From Flavobacteriales bacterium (lineage in GTDB: Bacteria > Bacteroidota > Bacteroidia > Flavobacteriales_F > PHOS-HE28): a DNA stretch of 43,213 nucleotides. The stretch spans positions 1 to 43,213 of the forward strand of contig JAGFIV010000108.1 in the NCBI GenBank assembly GCA_024103275.1, given 5' to 3'. Below, piece by piece: positions 33,146 through 41,600 of the stretch. The translations under genes and the position numbers were made by a program. The notes under the pieces are model-generated. The model was not told the DNA's origin. It saw only the letters and a list, made by a program, of their open reading frames with translations, and did not search any database. Positions within the stretch are counted from its first letter, which is position 1. The number at the start of each line of letters is the position of its first letter.

Positions 33146-34398
33146 AGGTATTCAAGTTCGGCGGCGCCAGCGTGAAGGACGCGGAAGGCGTACGCAACGT
33201 GGCACGCGTGCTTGGGCGGTTCCCGGATGACGACCTCGTGGTCGTGGTCAGCGCCATGGGCAAGACCACCAATGCCCTGGAGGAGATCGTGCGCGCCCAC
33301 CAGGAAGGACGCCCGGTCCGGGAGCTGGTCGGTGCCTTGCGCGGGGCGCATGCCGCCACCCTGGAGGCCGTGGCACCGCTGGACCATGACACGGCCAACC
33401 GCCTGTCCGCCTCCTTCGCGGAGCTGGAAAAACATGCGGAACGGCCCGCCGCCTGGCCCTACGACCAGGACTACGACCACATCGTGTCCCATGGCGAATT
33501 GTGGAGCACCCTGATCGTGGCCGCCCACCTCAACCAGGCCGGATTGCCCACCCAATGGCTGGATGCCCGCGAGGTGGTGGTCACCGATGCGCTGCACCGT
33601 GCGGCCCGCGTGGATTGGGAGCGCAGCGCGGCACGGACCGGCGTGCTGCACAAGGCCCTGCAACGGCAGAAACCCGCGCGCCTGCTCACCCAAGGCTTCA
33701 TCGCGCGGAGCATCGACGGGAAGGCCACCACGCTCGGGCGCGAGGGCTCCGACTTCAGTGCGGCCATCCTCGCCTGGCTGCTCGACGCGGAAAGCGTCAC
33801 CATCTGGAAGGATGTCGCAGGCATGTTCAACGCCGATCCGAAGCGCTTCCCCGATACGCAATTGCTGCCCCACATCAGCTACCGCGAAGCCATCGAGCTG
33901 AGCTACTTCGGCGCCAGCGTGATCCACCCCCGCACCTTGCAGCCCCTGCAGCAAAAGAAGATCCCCCTCTACGTGCGCTCCTTCCTGGACCCGTCCGCGC
34001 CCGGCACCACCATTGACACGGCGGGGGAGGCCGACACCGCGGTGCCCTCCTTCATCGTCAAGCCCCGCCAATTGCTCATCAGCATCACCCCGCGCGACCT
34101 CAGCTTCGTGGTGGAGGAGAACCTGCACCACATCTTCGGCCTCTTTGCCCGCGCCGGCATTCGCATCGACCTGATGCAGAACAGCGCCCTGGCCTTCAGC
34201 GTGGTCACCGACGACGTGCCCAGGGCCCACGCCCTGATCGAGGAGCTGCGCCGCGACTACCAGGTGCGCTACAACCAGGACTGCGAACTGCTCACCGTGC
34301 GCCACTTCGACGAGCCCACGCTGCAACGCCTGCTCCGGGGCCGCACCCCCTTGGTGGAGCAGCGTTCGCGGAATACCGCGCGCTTCGTGCTTCGCTGA
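33142..34398 (+). CDS. Aspartate kinase (monofunctional)
   Basis: 418 residues. The enzyme phosphorylates aspartate, the first step to lysine, threonine, methionine and diaminopimelate. The N-terminal signature is KVFKFGGASVKDAEGV, followed by VVVVSAMGKTTNAL. The substrate-binding region contains TTLGREGSDFSAA and SVTIWKDVAGMFNADPK. The C-terminal part from about residue 300 has ACT-type regulatory repeats (LLISITPRDLSFVVEE, LMQNSALAFSVV), so feedback control is likely but the effector is unknown. It starts inside the stop of the acetyltransferase gene. It is convergent with rsmA, 30 bases apart. Confidence 0.94.
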   Translation: MKVFKFGGASVKDAEGVRNVARVLGRFPDDDLVVVVSAMGKTTNALEEIVRAHQEGRPVRELVGALRGAHAATLEAVAPLDHDTANRLSASFAELEKHAERPAAWPYDQDYDHIVSHGELWSTLIVAAHLNQAGLPTQWLDAREVVVTDALHRAARVDWERSAARTGVLHKALQRQKPARLLTQGFIARSIDGKATTLGREGSDFSAAILAWLLDAESVTIWKDVAGMFNADPKRFPDTQLLPHISYREAIELSYFGASVIHPRTLQPLQQKKIPLYVRSFLDPSAPGTTIDTAGEADTAVPSFIVKPRQLLISITPRDLSFVVEENLHHIFGLFARAGIRIDLMQNSALAFSVVTDDVPRAHALIEELRRDYQVRYNQDCELLTVRHFDEPTLQRLLRGRTPLVEQRSRNTARFVLR

Positions 34399-34428
34399 AG
34401 GCACGGGCGGCAGGCGCGGCAATCGGGC

Positions 34429-35196
34429 TCAGCCCCGGCAGGCCCCGGCCAACGCGATCCAATCCTCCACGCACAGCTGCTCGGCGCGCTTGCCGGCGTA
34501 TTCCCCCGGAACGCCGCCCGCCAACGGGGCAAAGGCCTTCAGGGCATTGTGCAGCGTCTTGCGCCGCTGGCCGAAGGCCGTTTTCACCAGGCTGGTGAGC
34601 AGGCGCTCATCCACGGGAAGCCGCATGCGTTCATTGCGCCGCATGCGGATCACGGCGCTGCGCACCTTCGGCGGGGGAATGAAGGCCCCGGGTTCCACGA
34701 TGAACAGCGGTTCCACGGCATACCATAGCTGGGTGAGCACGCTGGTGATGCCGTACGTGCGGCTGCCGGGGCCCGCTCCCAGGCGGTCGGCCACTTCCTT
34801 TTGGAACATGCCCACCACCTCGGGAATGCGGTCGCGGTTCCCCAGCACCTTGAAGACGATCTCGGTGCTGATGTTGTACGGGAAGTTGCCGATGATCCCC
34901 AACGGCCCTCCGCTGATGGCGTCCAGGTCCATGCGCAGCAGGTCGCCCTCGATCACGTGCAGCCCCGGCCATTTCCCGCGCAAGTGGACCACGGATTCAT
35001 GGTCGATCTCGATGCAGGCAAGGTCGATGTCGTCCCGCTCCAACAGGTGTTGCGTGAGCGCCCCGGTGCCGGGCCCCACTTCCAGCACCTGGCGGCAACC
35101 GCCATGGAGCGTCAGGCTGCCCGCGATGCGGCGCGCCGCCTCACCGTCCTTCAGGAAGTGCTGGCCGAGGTGCTTCTTGGCCCGGACGAAGCTCAT
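34429..35196 (-). CDS. rsmA: 16S rRNA A1518/A1519 dimethyltransferase RsmA (KsgA)
   Basis: 255 residues, normal length. The enzyme dimethylates two adjacent adenines near the 3' end of 16S rRNA late in 30S assembly. Seen: the opening KKHLGQHFLKD, the SAM-binding loop EVGPGTGALT (39-48), the acidic residue in ACIEIDHE, and the catalytic motif as GNFPYNIST (NFPY rather than the commoner NLPY). The C-terminal helical domain has FGQRRKTLHNALK. It is the last gene of the serS-headed operon and overlaps the DUF4286 gene by ATGA. Confidence 0.96.
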   Translation of the reverse strand: MSFVRAKKHLGQHFLKDGEAARRIAGSLTLHGGCRQVLEVGPGTGALTQHLLERDDIDLACIEIDHESVVHLRGKWPGLHVIEGDLLRMDLDAISGGPLGIIGNFPYNISTEIVFKVLGNRDRIPEVVGMFQKEVADRLGAGPGSRTYGITSVLTQLWYAVEPLFIVEPGAFIPPPKVRSAVIRMRRNERMRLPVDERLLTSLVKTAFGQRRKTLHNALKAFAPLAGGVPGEYAGKRAEQLCVEDWIALAGACRG

Positions 35197-35501
35197 GCCG
35201 TGTGGATCACCTCCAGCAGGGTGCGAAAGGCCACGGCCTTCACGCCGTAGTACTTCTCGGATTCGGCGCGCAACCGGTCCGCATGGTGTTCGATGTACCG
35301 CTCGTATTCGCCCATGTCCTTTAACGTGTACTGCACCGCGTAGGTCACCCCGCTGTCGCCTTCGCTGAGTACGCGGCAGATCCGGGCATCGATGAAGTGG
35401 CCGGTGGCCATCACGTCGGGCAGGTGCGTGTTACGCATCCAGGCCAGCCACATCTCGTGTACCTCCTTGTCGACGTTCACCGTCACGTTGTAGATGATCA
35501 T
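35193..35501 (-). CDS. DUF4286 family protein
   Basis: 102 residues. The start MIIYNVTVNVDKEVHEMWLAWM and the motif GHFIDARICRVL define DUF4286, a small ferredoxin-like-fold cytoplasmic family restricted mainly to Bacteroidota. Function unknown. It overlaps its neighbours by four bases on both sides, with the TPR gene upstream and rsmA downstream. DUF4286 genes often sit beside rsmA in this phylum as far as I recall, which hints at a role near ribosome maturation, but this is inference. Confidence 0.88.
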   Translation of the reverse strand: MIIYNVTVNVDKEVHEMWLAWMRNTHLPDVMATGHFIDARICRVLSEGDSGVTYAVQYTLKDMGEYERYIEHHADRLRAESEKYYGVKAVAFRTLLEVIHTA

Positions 35502-37378
35502 GGGTTGGGGCCAAGGAGGAATTTCTGTTCCGGGGTGTCCAGGTTGTCGTGGTCGCCGCGCAGCCTGCGGTACCGCTCGCGGGCCTCGGCGGTGAAGATG
35601 CTGCCGCTTTGGCCGAAGAGCAACTTCTCGTACCAGGCCATCGCCTTTTCCTTGTCACCGAGCTGCTGCTCGTACAGCCGCGCCAGGTCGAACATGGCGT
35701 TGTCGACCAGGATGTCGTTGGGGTACTGTTCCACCACTTTTTCCAGGTATCCCGCCGCCTGGGTGTATTGGTGCCTGGCCATGGCGATGCGGTAGCGCGC
35801 GTAGAGCACGTCATCACCCAGGGATGACATGGGGTAGCGGGCGGTGATGGTGTCCAGCACGGCCGACGCACTGTCATACCGGTGCTGTGCGGTGAGCAGT
35901 TGCGAGCGGGCGAAGAGGCTCAGGGACCCGCTCACGGTATCCATGCCGAGGTTGTCCGTGATGAGCAGCGAAAGCTCCATGGCATCGTTGGCGATCAGCT
36001 TGCTGGTACTGGCCTTCAGCACGTCCAGCTGGGCCTTGGCCCACAGGAAGTCGCCGGCATAAAAGCTCACCTTCGCATTGCGCATGCGCGCCTCGTGGCC
36101 CAGCACGTCCTGCTTGAAGTCGAGGTCCACTTGGGAGTATAGCAGCGACGCATCCCAGATGTCCCCTTGCAGGATGTGGATGTCGCCGAGCTGCAATTTC
36201 AACTCGGCCTGTTGCTTGCGGTTCAGCCCGGGCAGCGCAATGGCCTCCTTCAGCAGGCCGACGGCACCGGCCGCATCGTTGAGGTAGTACGCCTCCAGCG
36301 CGGCCAGCCCGCTGAAGAGCTGCACGTTCGCCGGGGTCCGCCCCAATTCGGAAAGCGTGCTCTCGTACAGTTGCTTCAATCGGCCCAATTCCTCCGGGGA
36401 GGGGTCCGAATTGTCCTTCACCTGCGCGTCCATGGCCGAGACCATGCCGATCTTGGCCGCACCGTACCACGGCTTGTCGGGACCGAGGGACACCACATAC
36501 GCGTAGCATTTGGCCGCGTTCGCCCAGTCCTTGTTGTTCACCGCCATGTCGCCCAGCGCCATCAGCCGTTGGCCCCCCTCGTTGAAACGCTTGTCCATGG
36601 CCCGGCTTTGCACGAAGGCGCTGCCGAGGTCCTTCTGCTGGATGTACATCCAGATGAGCATCTCCGGGAACACCACGTTGTCAGGCTGTTTCTGGATGCG
36701 GCGCAGCAGCTCGGTGCGCAGCAGCTCCGAACGTTCGTCCTTGGCCGTGAAGTCGATGAACCGGCCCAGCCCGTTCTGCACGGCCTGCAGGTAGGCGGCG
36801 TTGGTCTGCAACAGGTCCAGGTAGTCCCGCAGCATGCCCGCCACGTCGCCCATGGAGGCCCGCAGGTTGGCCGTCTCGTAGAAGAAGTCGGTGCTGCTCT
36901 TCAGCATCTTGCGGCCCTTTTCGTAGGACTGCAGGGCGAAGGCCAGCTCATTGTTCCGGGTGAAGGCGTTGGCCAACCCGCGGATGGAGGCCTGGTCCGG
37001 CTTGAGGTTCTTCAGGGCCTTGTTGAACTCCTGGTTGGCCTTGGCCGTGTCGCCACGCGCCTTCAGCACCATGCCCAGGTCCACCATGTACTGGGGGTCG
37101 CCACCTTGCTTGCGCATGCGCCCCTTGGCCAGTTTCTCCGCCTCGTCGTATTGTTTCAGGCCCAGGTAGGCACGGAGCAGTTGCTCATAGAACAGGTTGT
37201 TCGGTTGCCGGTCATACAGCTTTTCGTAGTAGAGGGCCGCCTTGGCATAATCGCCTTGCCGCATGTACTCGGCCGCCAGCTGTTCGTCCGTGCCGGCCTG
37301 TGCCCGTGCCGCGGAGGCGGTGGCCAGGGCCGTCGCCAGCAGCACGGCTTGGAAAAGAAGGGTCACGTACCGGTTCAT
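35498..37378 (-). CDS. Periplasmic TPR-repeat protein
   Basis: 626 residues from the ATG at 37378, where a signal peptide begins (MNRYVTLLFQAVLLATALATA, cleavage near ARAQ). The frame is open further up, but that part lies in the lipoprotein gene. The protein is a chain of tetratricopeptide helices, clear at AAEYMRQGDYAKAALYYEKLY and again near the end (AAGYLEKVVEQYPND, LARLYEQQLGDKEKAMAWYEKLL). TPR chains hold protein partners together; the partner here is unknown. It overlaps both neighbours by ATGA. Confidence 0.93.
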   Translation of the reverse strand: MNRYVTLLFQAVLLATALATASAARAQAGTDEQLAAEYMRQGDYAKAALYYEKLYDRQPNNLFYEQLLRAYLGLKQYDEAEKLAKGRMRKQGGDPQYMVDLGMVLKARGDTAKANQEFNKALKNLKPDQASIRGLANAFTRNNELAFALQSYEKGRKMLKSSTDFFYETANLRASMGDVAGMLRDYLDLLQTNAAYLQAVQNGLGRFIDFTAKDERSELLRTELLRRIQKQPDNVVFPEMLIWMYIQQKDLGSAFVQSRAMDKRFNEGGQRLMALGDMAVNNKDWANAAKCYAYVVSLGPDKPWYGAAKIGMVSAMDAQVKDNSDPSPEELGRLKQLYESTLSELGRTPANVQLFSGLAALEAYYLNDAAGAVGLLKEAIALPGLNRKQQAELKLQLGDIHILQGDIWDASLLYSQVDLDFKQDVLGHEARMRNAKVSFYAGDFLWAKAQLDVLKASTSKLIANDAMELSLLITDNLGMDTVSGSLSLFARSQLLTAQHRYDSASAVLDTITARYPMSSLGDDVLYARYRIAMARHQYTQAAGYLEKVVEQYPNDILVDNAMFDLARLYEQQLGDKEKAMAWYEKLLFGQSGSIFTAEARERYRRLRGDHDNLDTPEQKFLLGPNP

Positions 37379-37914
37379 GGATGCAGTTGCGAGTCGATGG
37401 CCGCGCGGTAGGTCCTGCGTTCGTGCAGCAGTGCCATGGTGCGCGCCGCGAGGCTGTCCAGGTCCTGGTGCAGGCGCACGTTCCATTGCTGTTCCATTTC
37501 CAGGGCCTGCCGGCGTTTGGACTTGCCCATCAAACCCTGTTCCATGTCGTGGCGCAGGTTGCGCAGCCGGCGGGCGGTGCTGTCCAGCCGGGCCTGTTGC
37601 GCCCGCCGTTCGTCGATCAGCAGGGGCAGGCGCTCGTTCATGGCGCGGAAGTAGTTGCCCAGCACCTCGGCCTCGCGCGGCAACAGCGTGTCGCGCAAGC
37701 GCTGCCCGATGGCGGGCCGCTCCGCCTCGAACAGGGCGGACATGTGCGCCAGTGCGGCGGTGTCCTGGTTGTTCAGCTCGGCGTTCATGTTGCCGGTGTC
37801 CCCGATCAAGTGCTCCACGGCGGCCAACTGGCCGGGGTCGGCGCTGTGCGCGCAGGCGGCCAGCAAGCCGCCCGAGACCAACGCGATCATGGCCGCCGCC
37901 GGTATGGGCCGCAT
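37375..37914 (-). CDS. Small putative lipoprotein, coiled-coil
   Basis: 179 residues from the ATG at 37914. The N-terminus is a lipoprotein signal with the lipobox LLAAC, cysteine at 22, though it has few basic residues (one R). The rest is highly charged and helical (RRAQQARLDSTARRLRNLRHDMEQ), likely a coiled coil. No family recognised. Its start touches the serS stop (TGATG) and its stop overlaps the TPR gene start by four bases, so it is translated as part of the operon. It may be a membrane-tethered partner of the TPR protein, which is inference. Confidence 0.8.
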   Translation of the reverse strand: MRPIPAAAMIALVSGGLLAACAHSADPGQLAAVEHLIGDTGNMNAELNNQDTAALAHMSALFEAERPAIGQRLRDTLLPREAEVLGNYFRAMNERLPLLIDERRAQQARLDSTARRLRNLRHDMEQGLMGKSKRRQALEMEQQWNVRLHQDLDSLAARTMALLHERRTYRAAIDSQLHP

Positions 37915-39191
37915 CACTTTTTCTCGATCATGGCGAAGCCGGTATACGGCTGCAAGGCCTCGGGGATGCGGATGCCCCCGTGCGTTTGGTTGTTCTCCAA
38001 CAGCGCCGCCACGATGCGCGCCAGGGCCAGCGCGCTGCCGTTCAGGGTGTGCGCCAGGTGCGGCTTCTTGTCGGCACCGCGGAAACGCAACTTCAGGCGG
38101 TTGCTCTGGTAAGTCTCGAAGTTGCTGATGCTGCTCACTTCCAGCCAGCGTTTTTGCGCCGCCGACCACACCTCCATGTCGTAGGTGATGGCGCTGGTGA
38201 AGCCCATGTCGCCGCCGCATAGCAGCAGCTGCCGGTAGGGCAGCTCAAGCGCTTCCAGCAGGCCCCGCACGTGTACGACCATCTCCTCCAGCGCGGCGTT
38301 GCTGTGCTCCGGCTTCTCGATGCGCACGATCTCCACCTTGTCGAACTGGTGTACGCGGTTCAGGCCGCGCACGTCCTTGCCGTAGCTGCCCGCCTCGCGG
38401 CGGAAGCACGGCGTGTAGCCCACGCGCTTCACCGGCAGTTGGTCGGCCTCCAGGATGTCGCCCCGGAACAGGTTGGTGATGGGCACCTCCGCCGTGGGGA
38501 TCAGGTACAGGTCGTCCGCCGTGGCGTGGTACATCTGGCCTTCCTTGTCCGGCAGCTGGCCCGTGGCGTAGGCGCTGTCCGCGTTCACCATCAGCGGCGG
38601 GATCACCTCCAGGTAGCCGGCCTCCGCCGCGCGGTCCAGGAAGAAGCCGATCAGCGCACGCTCCAGCTTGGCGCCTTGGCCGGTGTATACGGGAAAACCC
38701 GCGCCGGTGAGCTTCACGCCCATCTCCAGGCTGAAGAGGCCGTACTCCTCGGCGAGCTCCCAGTGAGGCTTGGCGCCGGCGCCCAGTTCGGGGATGCCGC
38801 CGTGCTGCATCACCACCTGGTTGTCCTCCGGGGTCTTGCCTGCGGGAACGCGGTCCTGCGGCACGTTGGGGATGGTACACAGGTGGTCGTGCAGGGCCTT
38901 TTCGGCGGCATCCAGCGCATCCTTCAGCGCCGCGATGGAATCCTTGAGCTTGGCGGTATGCGCCTTGGTGGCCTCCGCCTCGGCCTTCTTGCCGGCCTTC
39001 ATCAGCTCGCCGATGGTGCGGGCCTGGGCGTTCATCTCGGCCTGCTTGGAGTCGAGGCTGTTCTGGGTGTTGCGGCGCCGTTCGTCCAGTTCATCGGCCT
39101 TGGCCAGCAGGGCCTCGGCATCCACGTTGCGCTTGGCCAGCCGCTTGCGGGCTTCTTCGGGGTGGTTGCGCAGATAGGCGGTCTCCAACAT
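37914..39191 (-). CDS. serS: Seryl-tRNA synthetase
   Basis: 425 residues from the ATG at 39191 (MLETAYLRNHPEEARKRLAKRN), the usual bacterial length; the frame extends beyond but is not protein-like there. SerS charges tRNA-Ser with serine and tRNA-Sec where present. Residues 1-105 form the long antiparallel coiled coil that grips the tRNA arm. Class II motifs follow: motif 2 CFRREAGSYGKDVRGLNRVHQFDKVE, and motif 3 near LNGSALALARIVAALLEN. The TAEVPITN substrate loop is present. It heads an overlapping five-gene operon ending with rsmA. A weak box (TACCTTCG) lies about 19 bases before the ATG. Confidence 0.97.
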   Translation of the reverse strand: MLETAYLRNHPEEARKRLAKRNVDAEALLAKADELDERRRNTQNSLDSKQAEMNAQARTIGELMKAGKKAEAEATKAHTAKLKDSIAALKDALDAAEKALHDHLCTIPNVPQDRVPAGKTPEDNQVVMQHGGIPELGAGAKPHWELAEEYGLFSLEMGVKLTGAGFPVYTGQGAKLERALIGFFLDRAAEAGYLEVIPPLMVNADSAYATGQLPDKEGQMYHATADDLYLIPTAEVPITNLFRGDILEADQLPVKRVGYTPCFRREAGSYGKDVRGLNRVHQFDKVEIVRIEKPEHSNAALEEMVVHVRGLLEALELPYRQLLLCGGDMGFTSAITYDMEVWSAAQKRWLEVSSISNFETYQSNRLKLRFRGADKKPHLAHTLNGSALALARIVAALLENNQTHGGIRIPEALQPYTGFAMIEKK

Positions 39192-39250
39192 GGGTTCGGG
39201 GTAGAACGCGCGAAGGTAAGGAGGGGCAGGGTGGTGGTAGCGGGCCGTGG

Positions 39251-41479
39251 TTACTCCCGTACGAAGCGCGCCGTGCGGCCATCGGCCAGGCGCAACAGGT
39301 AAACGCCCGGGCGCAGGGAACCCAATTCCACGCCGGCCTTGGGCCCGGTGATCAGTCCCGTCAGCACCGTGCGACCCTGTGCGTCCAGCACCGCGAAGGA
39401 TACGCTGTTCCTGTCCATGCGTTCCACGGTGAGCCGGTCCTTGGCCGGGTTGGGATGGACCCGGAATTGCGCGGCACCCGGCTCGGCCATGCTGGTGTGG
39501 ATGACCACGTACGGCGCGGAAATCGGGGAGACACAGCCCAGCGCATCCGTCACCACCACGGTGTAACTGCCTTCCTCCGGGGCTTCGATGCAGGGCGAAG
39601 TGCCTTCGGGAAGCGGATCGCCGTCCAGGTACCATTGGGCGGTGCCGTAGAGGTCGGTGCAGAGGCTGTCGCCCAGCGCGGTGATCACCGGCGTGGTGGT
39701 GCTTTGCGGGCACGCCACTTGGGCTCGGTAGATGTCGCCCCAGCGGCCCACGGCAACGATCGCCCCGTCCACATACGCAGCATCCATGATCTGCGCGTTG
39801 AAGATCCCCGGCAGCAACGTGCTCCAGCTTTGGCCGCCGTCCGTGCTCATTTCGGTCTGGCCGCCGATGTCCACGGCATAGCCGGTGTCCGGGTTGGTGA
39901 AGAAGATGCTCACGGTGCCCTGCGGGGTACCGCCCATGTAGGTCCAGGTATCGCCGCCGTCGGTGGTGCGGAAGCTGCGGGTCCAGCCCAGCGTGTCGTT
40001 CAGGAAGAAGACGGTGTGCCCGCCGTTGGTGGCGGTCATTTCCTGCCAGGTGAGGCCGCCGTCGGTGGTGCGGTAGTCATCGCCGTACTCGCCAACGGCA
40101 TAGCCTTGTTGATCGTTTACGAACCAGAGGTCGCTGATGGTGATGTTGCCCACGTCCAGCACGCGGGTCCATATGGCGCCGCCGTTGGCGGTGCGGTAGA
40201 TTCCGCCGTTCACGGCGCCGCCGCCCACGAAGTGGATGTTGGCATCCATGCTCCAGGTGCAGCGGATGGCCACGTTGGGGCCGGTGCGCGGGGTTCTGTT
40301 GGCAAAGGCATCCGTGGTGGTGGCGAAGGCACCGCTTCCGCCGCCCAAGCAGCCGGCCCCGGAGGGAGTGAGGTGTATGCCCAGCCCTCCGCCGCCAGCC
40401 TTGCTCCAGTGGCGGCCGCCATCGGTGGTGCGCAGCAGGCCGCTTTCCATACCGCCGGTGGTTTGATAGCCCACAGCAACGCCCACTTGGTCGTTCTGGA
40501 AGGCCACCTTGTTGAGCACGGTGTGCCAGGTGCCTTCGTTGGTCACGGCCCAGGTGAGGCCCATGTCGCTGCTGCATTGAATGCGGCCATCGGTGCCCAA
40601 GATGCCGCGCCCACCGGCGGAGAGCGCGATGCTTTGGTGGTCGGTGCTGCCCACCTGTGCCACGGTCCATGTTTGCCCGCGGTCGGTGCTGCGCATCACG
40701 CGGCCCCAGTTGCCGCAGGCCACCACCACGTCGCCCCGCACGGCCAGGTCCAGCATGGTGTAGGTGGTGGGCGAGGGAATGGAATCCCAAGTAGTGCCGC
40801 CATCGGTGGTGCGGATCACCTCGCCGCCGCTGCCCACGGCCACGCCTTCCTGCGCGTCGTAGAAATGGAAGTCGTGCATCAGCACCAACTGGTCGAAGGG
40901 GCCGATGCCTTGCCAGGTCAGCCCGCCGTCCGTGCTCTTGAGCATCTTGCCTCCGTAGCAGCTGGCATAGCCTGTGTCGCTGTCCAGGAATTGAATGGCG
41001 GTGATGTAGTTGTACGTGGATTGGCCACTCTGCATTGCGGCCCAGTTTTCGCCGCCGTCCGTGCTACGCAGGATCTTGCCCGTGTCCGAACCCAGCCAGC
41101 CCAGGGTATCGTTCAGGAAGAACACGCACTGGAAACTGCCATAGCCCAAGTGGCTGGTGGTGGTGGCGCTGGCAAAGCCGTCGGTGCTGCGCATGATCCG
41201 GCCGCCTTCGCACACGGCAATGCCGCGCTGGCCGTCCCACATCCACAGCGCCATGGGCTTGTTGAAGCTGTTTACGATGCGGCGCTCCCAATTCACGCCC
41301 CCATCAGTGGTGCGCAGGATGGCGCCCATGGGTTTGTCCACGGCGAAGGCGGTGTCGTCGTCCAGCATCTCCATGGCGAAGAATTCGCTGCGCGTCTTGA
41401 TCGGCGTGGTGAGCTCCCAGGACTGGGCGCAGGCCAAGGAGGTAACGAGGGAAAGGAGCAGAGAAGAGGAAAAACGCAT
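39251..41479 (-). CDS. T9SS-sorted YCF48/BNR-repeat beta-propeller protein
   Basis: 742 residues with a signal peptide (MRFSSSLLLSLVTSLACAQ). The body is made of about a dozen repeats of the pattern RSTDGGxTW with FLNDTLGW or similar (for example ILRSTDGGENW, VIRTTDGGTTW). This is the YCF48-like/sialidase-type propeller repeat. An Ig-like segment (CIEAPEEGSYTVVVTDALGC) precedes the type A sorting domain (FRVHPNPAKDRLTV, LRPGVYLLRLADG). It is a surface or released protein of unknown binding target. The repeats are not the catalytic sialidase; no active-site residues were found. Confidence 0.9.
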   Translation of the reverse strand: MRFSSSLLLSLVTSLACAQSWELTTPIKTRSEFFAMEMLDDDTAFAVDKPMGAILRTTDGGVNWERRIVNSFNKPMALWMWDGQRGIAVCEGGRIMRSTDGFASATTTSHLGYGSFQCVFFLNDTLGWLGSDTGKILRSTDGGENWAAMQSGQSTYNYITAIQFLDSDTGYASCYGGKMLKSTDGGLTWQGIGPFDQLVLMHDFHFYDAQEGVAVGSGGEVIRTTDGGTTWDSIPSPTTYTMLDLAVRGDVVVACGNWGRVMRSTDRGQTWTVAQVGSTDHQSIALSAGGRGILGTDGRIQCSSDMGLTWAVTNEGTWHTVLNKVAFQNDQVGVAVGYQTTGGMESGLLRTTDGGRHWSKAGGGGLGIHLTPSGAGCLGGGSGAFATTTDAFANRTPRTGPNVAIRCTWSMDANIHFVGGGAVNGGIYRTANGGAIWTRVLDVGNITISDLWFVNDQQGYAVGEYGDDYRTTDGGLTWQEMTATNGGHTVFFLNDTLGWTRSFRTTDGGDTWTYMGGTPQGTVSIFFTNPDTGYAVDIGGQTEMSTDGGQSWSTLLPGIFNAQIMDAAYVDGAIVAVGRWGDIYRAQVACPQSTTTPVITALGDSLCTDLYGTAQWYLDGDPLPEGTSPCIEAPEEGSYTVVVTDALGCVSPISAPYVVIHTSMAEPGAAQFRVHPNPAKDRLTVERMDRNSVSFAVLDAQGRTVLTGLITGPKAGVELGSLRPGVYLLRLADGRTARFVRE

Positions 41480-41490
41480 GGGGTGAAGGT

Positions 41491-41548
41491 CCGGTTTTTC
41501 CGGTACACGGAGGACGGGCGATGGTTCATGCAGGGCCGGAAAAACCGG
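41491..41548. promoter_or_regulatory. Long-spaced inverted repeat between two secreted-protein genes
   Basis: CCGGTTTTTCCGG (41491-41503) and its exact complement CCGGAAAAACCGG (41536-41548), 32 bases apart. It lies between the stop of the delta-60 protein gene (41601) and the start of the propeller gene (41479). It could be a regulator site or an attenuating hairpin. There is no T-run for a terminator. Confidence 0.4.
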
Positions 41549-41600
41549 GGCTGCACGTGTGAAGGCAGGCTGTGCGAAGACACCCTTGTCCGGCGCGCAC

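Noticed and set aside
36167..37411. Plus-strand open frame opposite the TPR gene
   Set aside because: Shadow frame of a clear gene with a signal peptide and repeats; no motif of its own.
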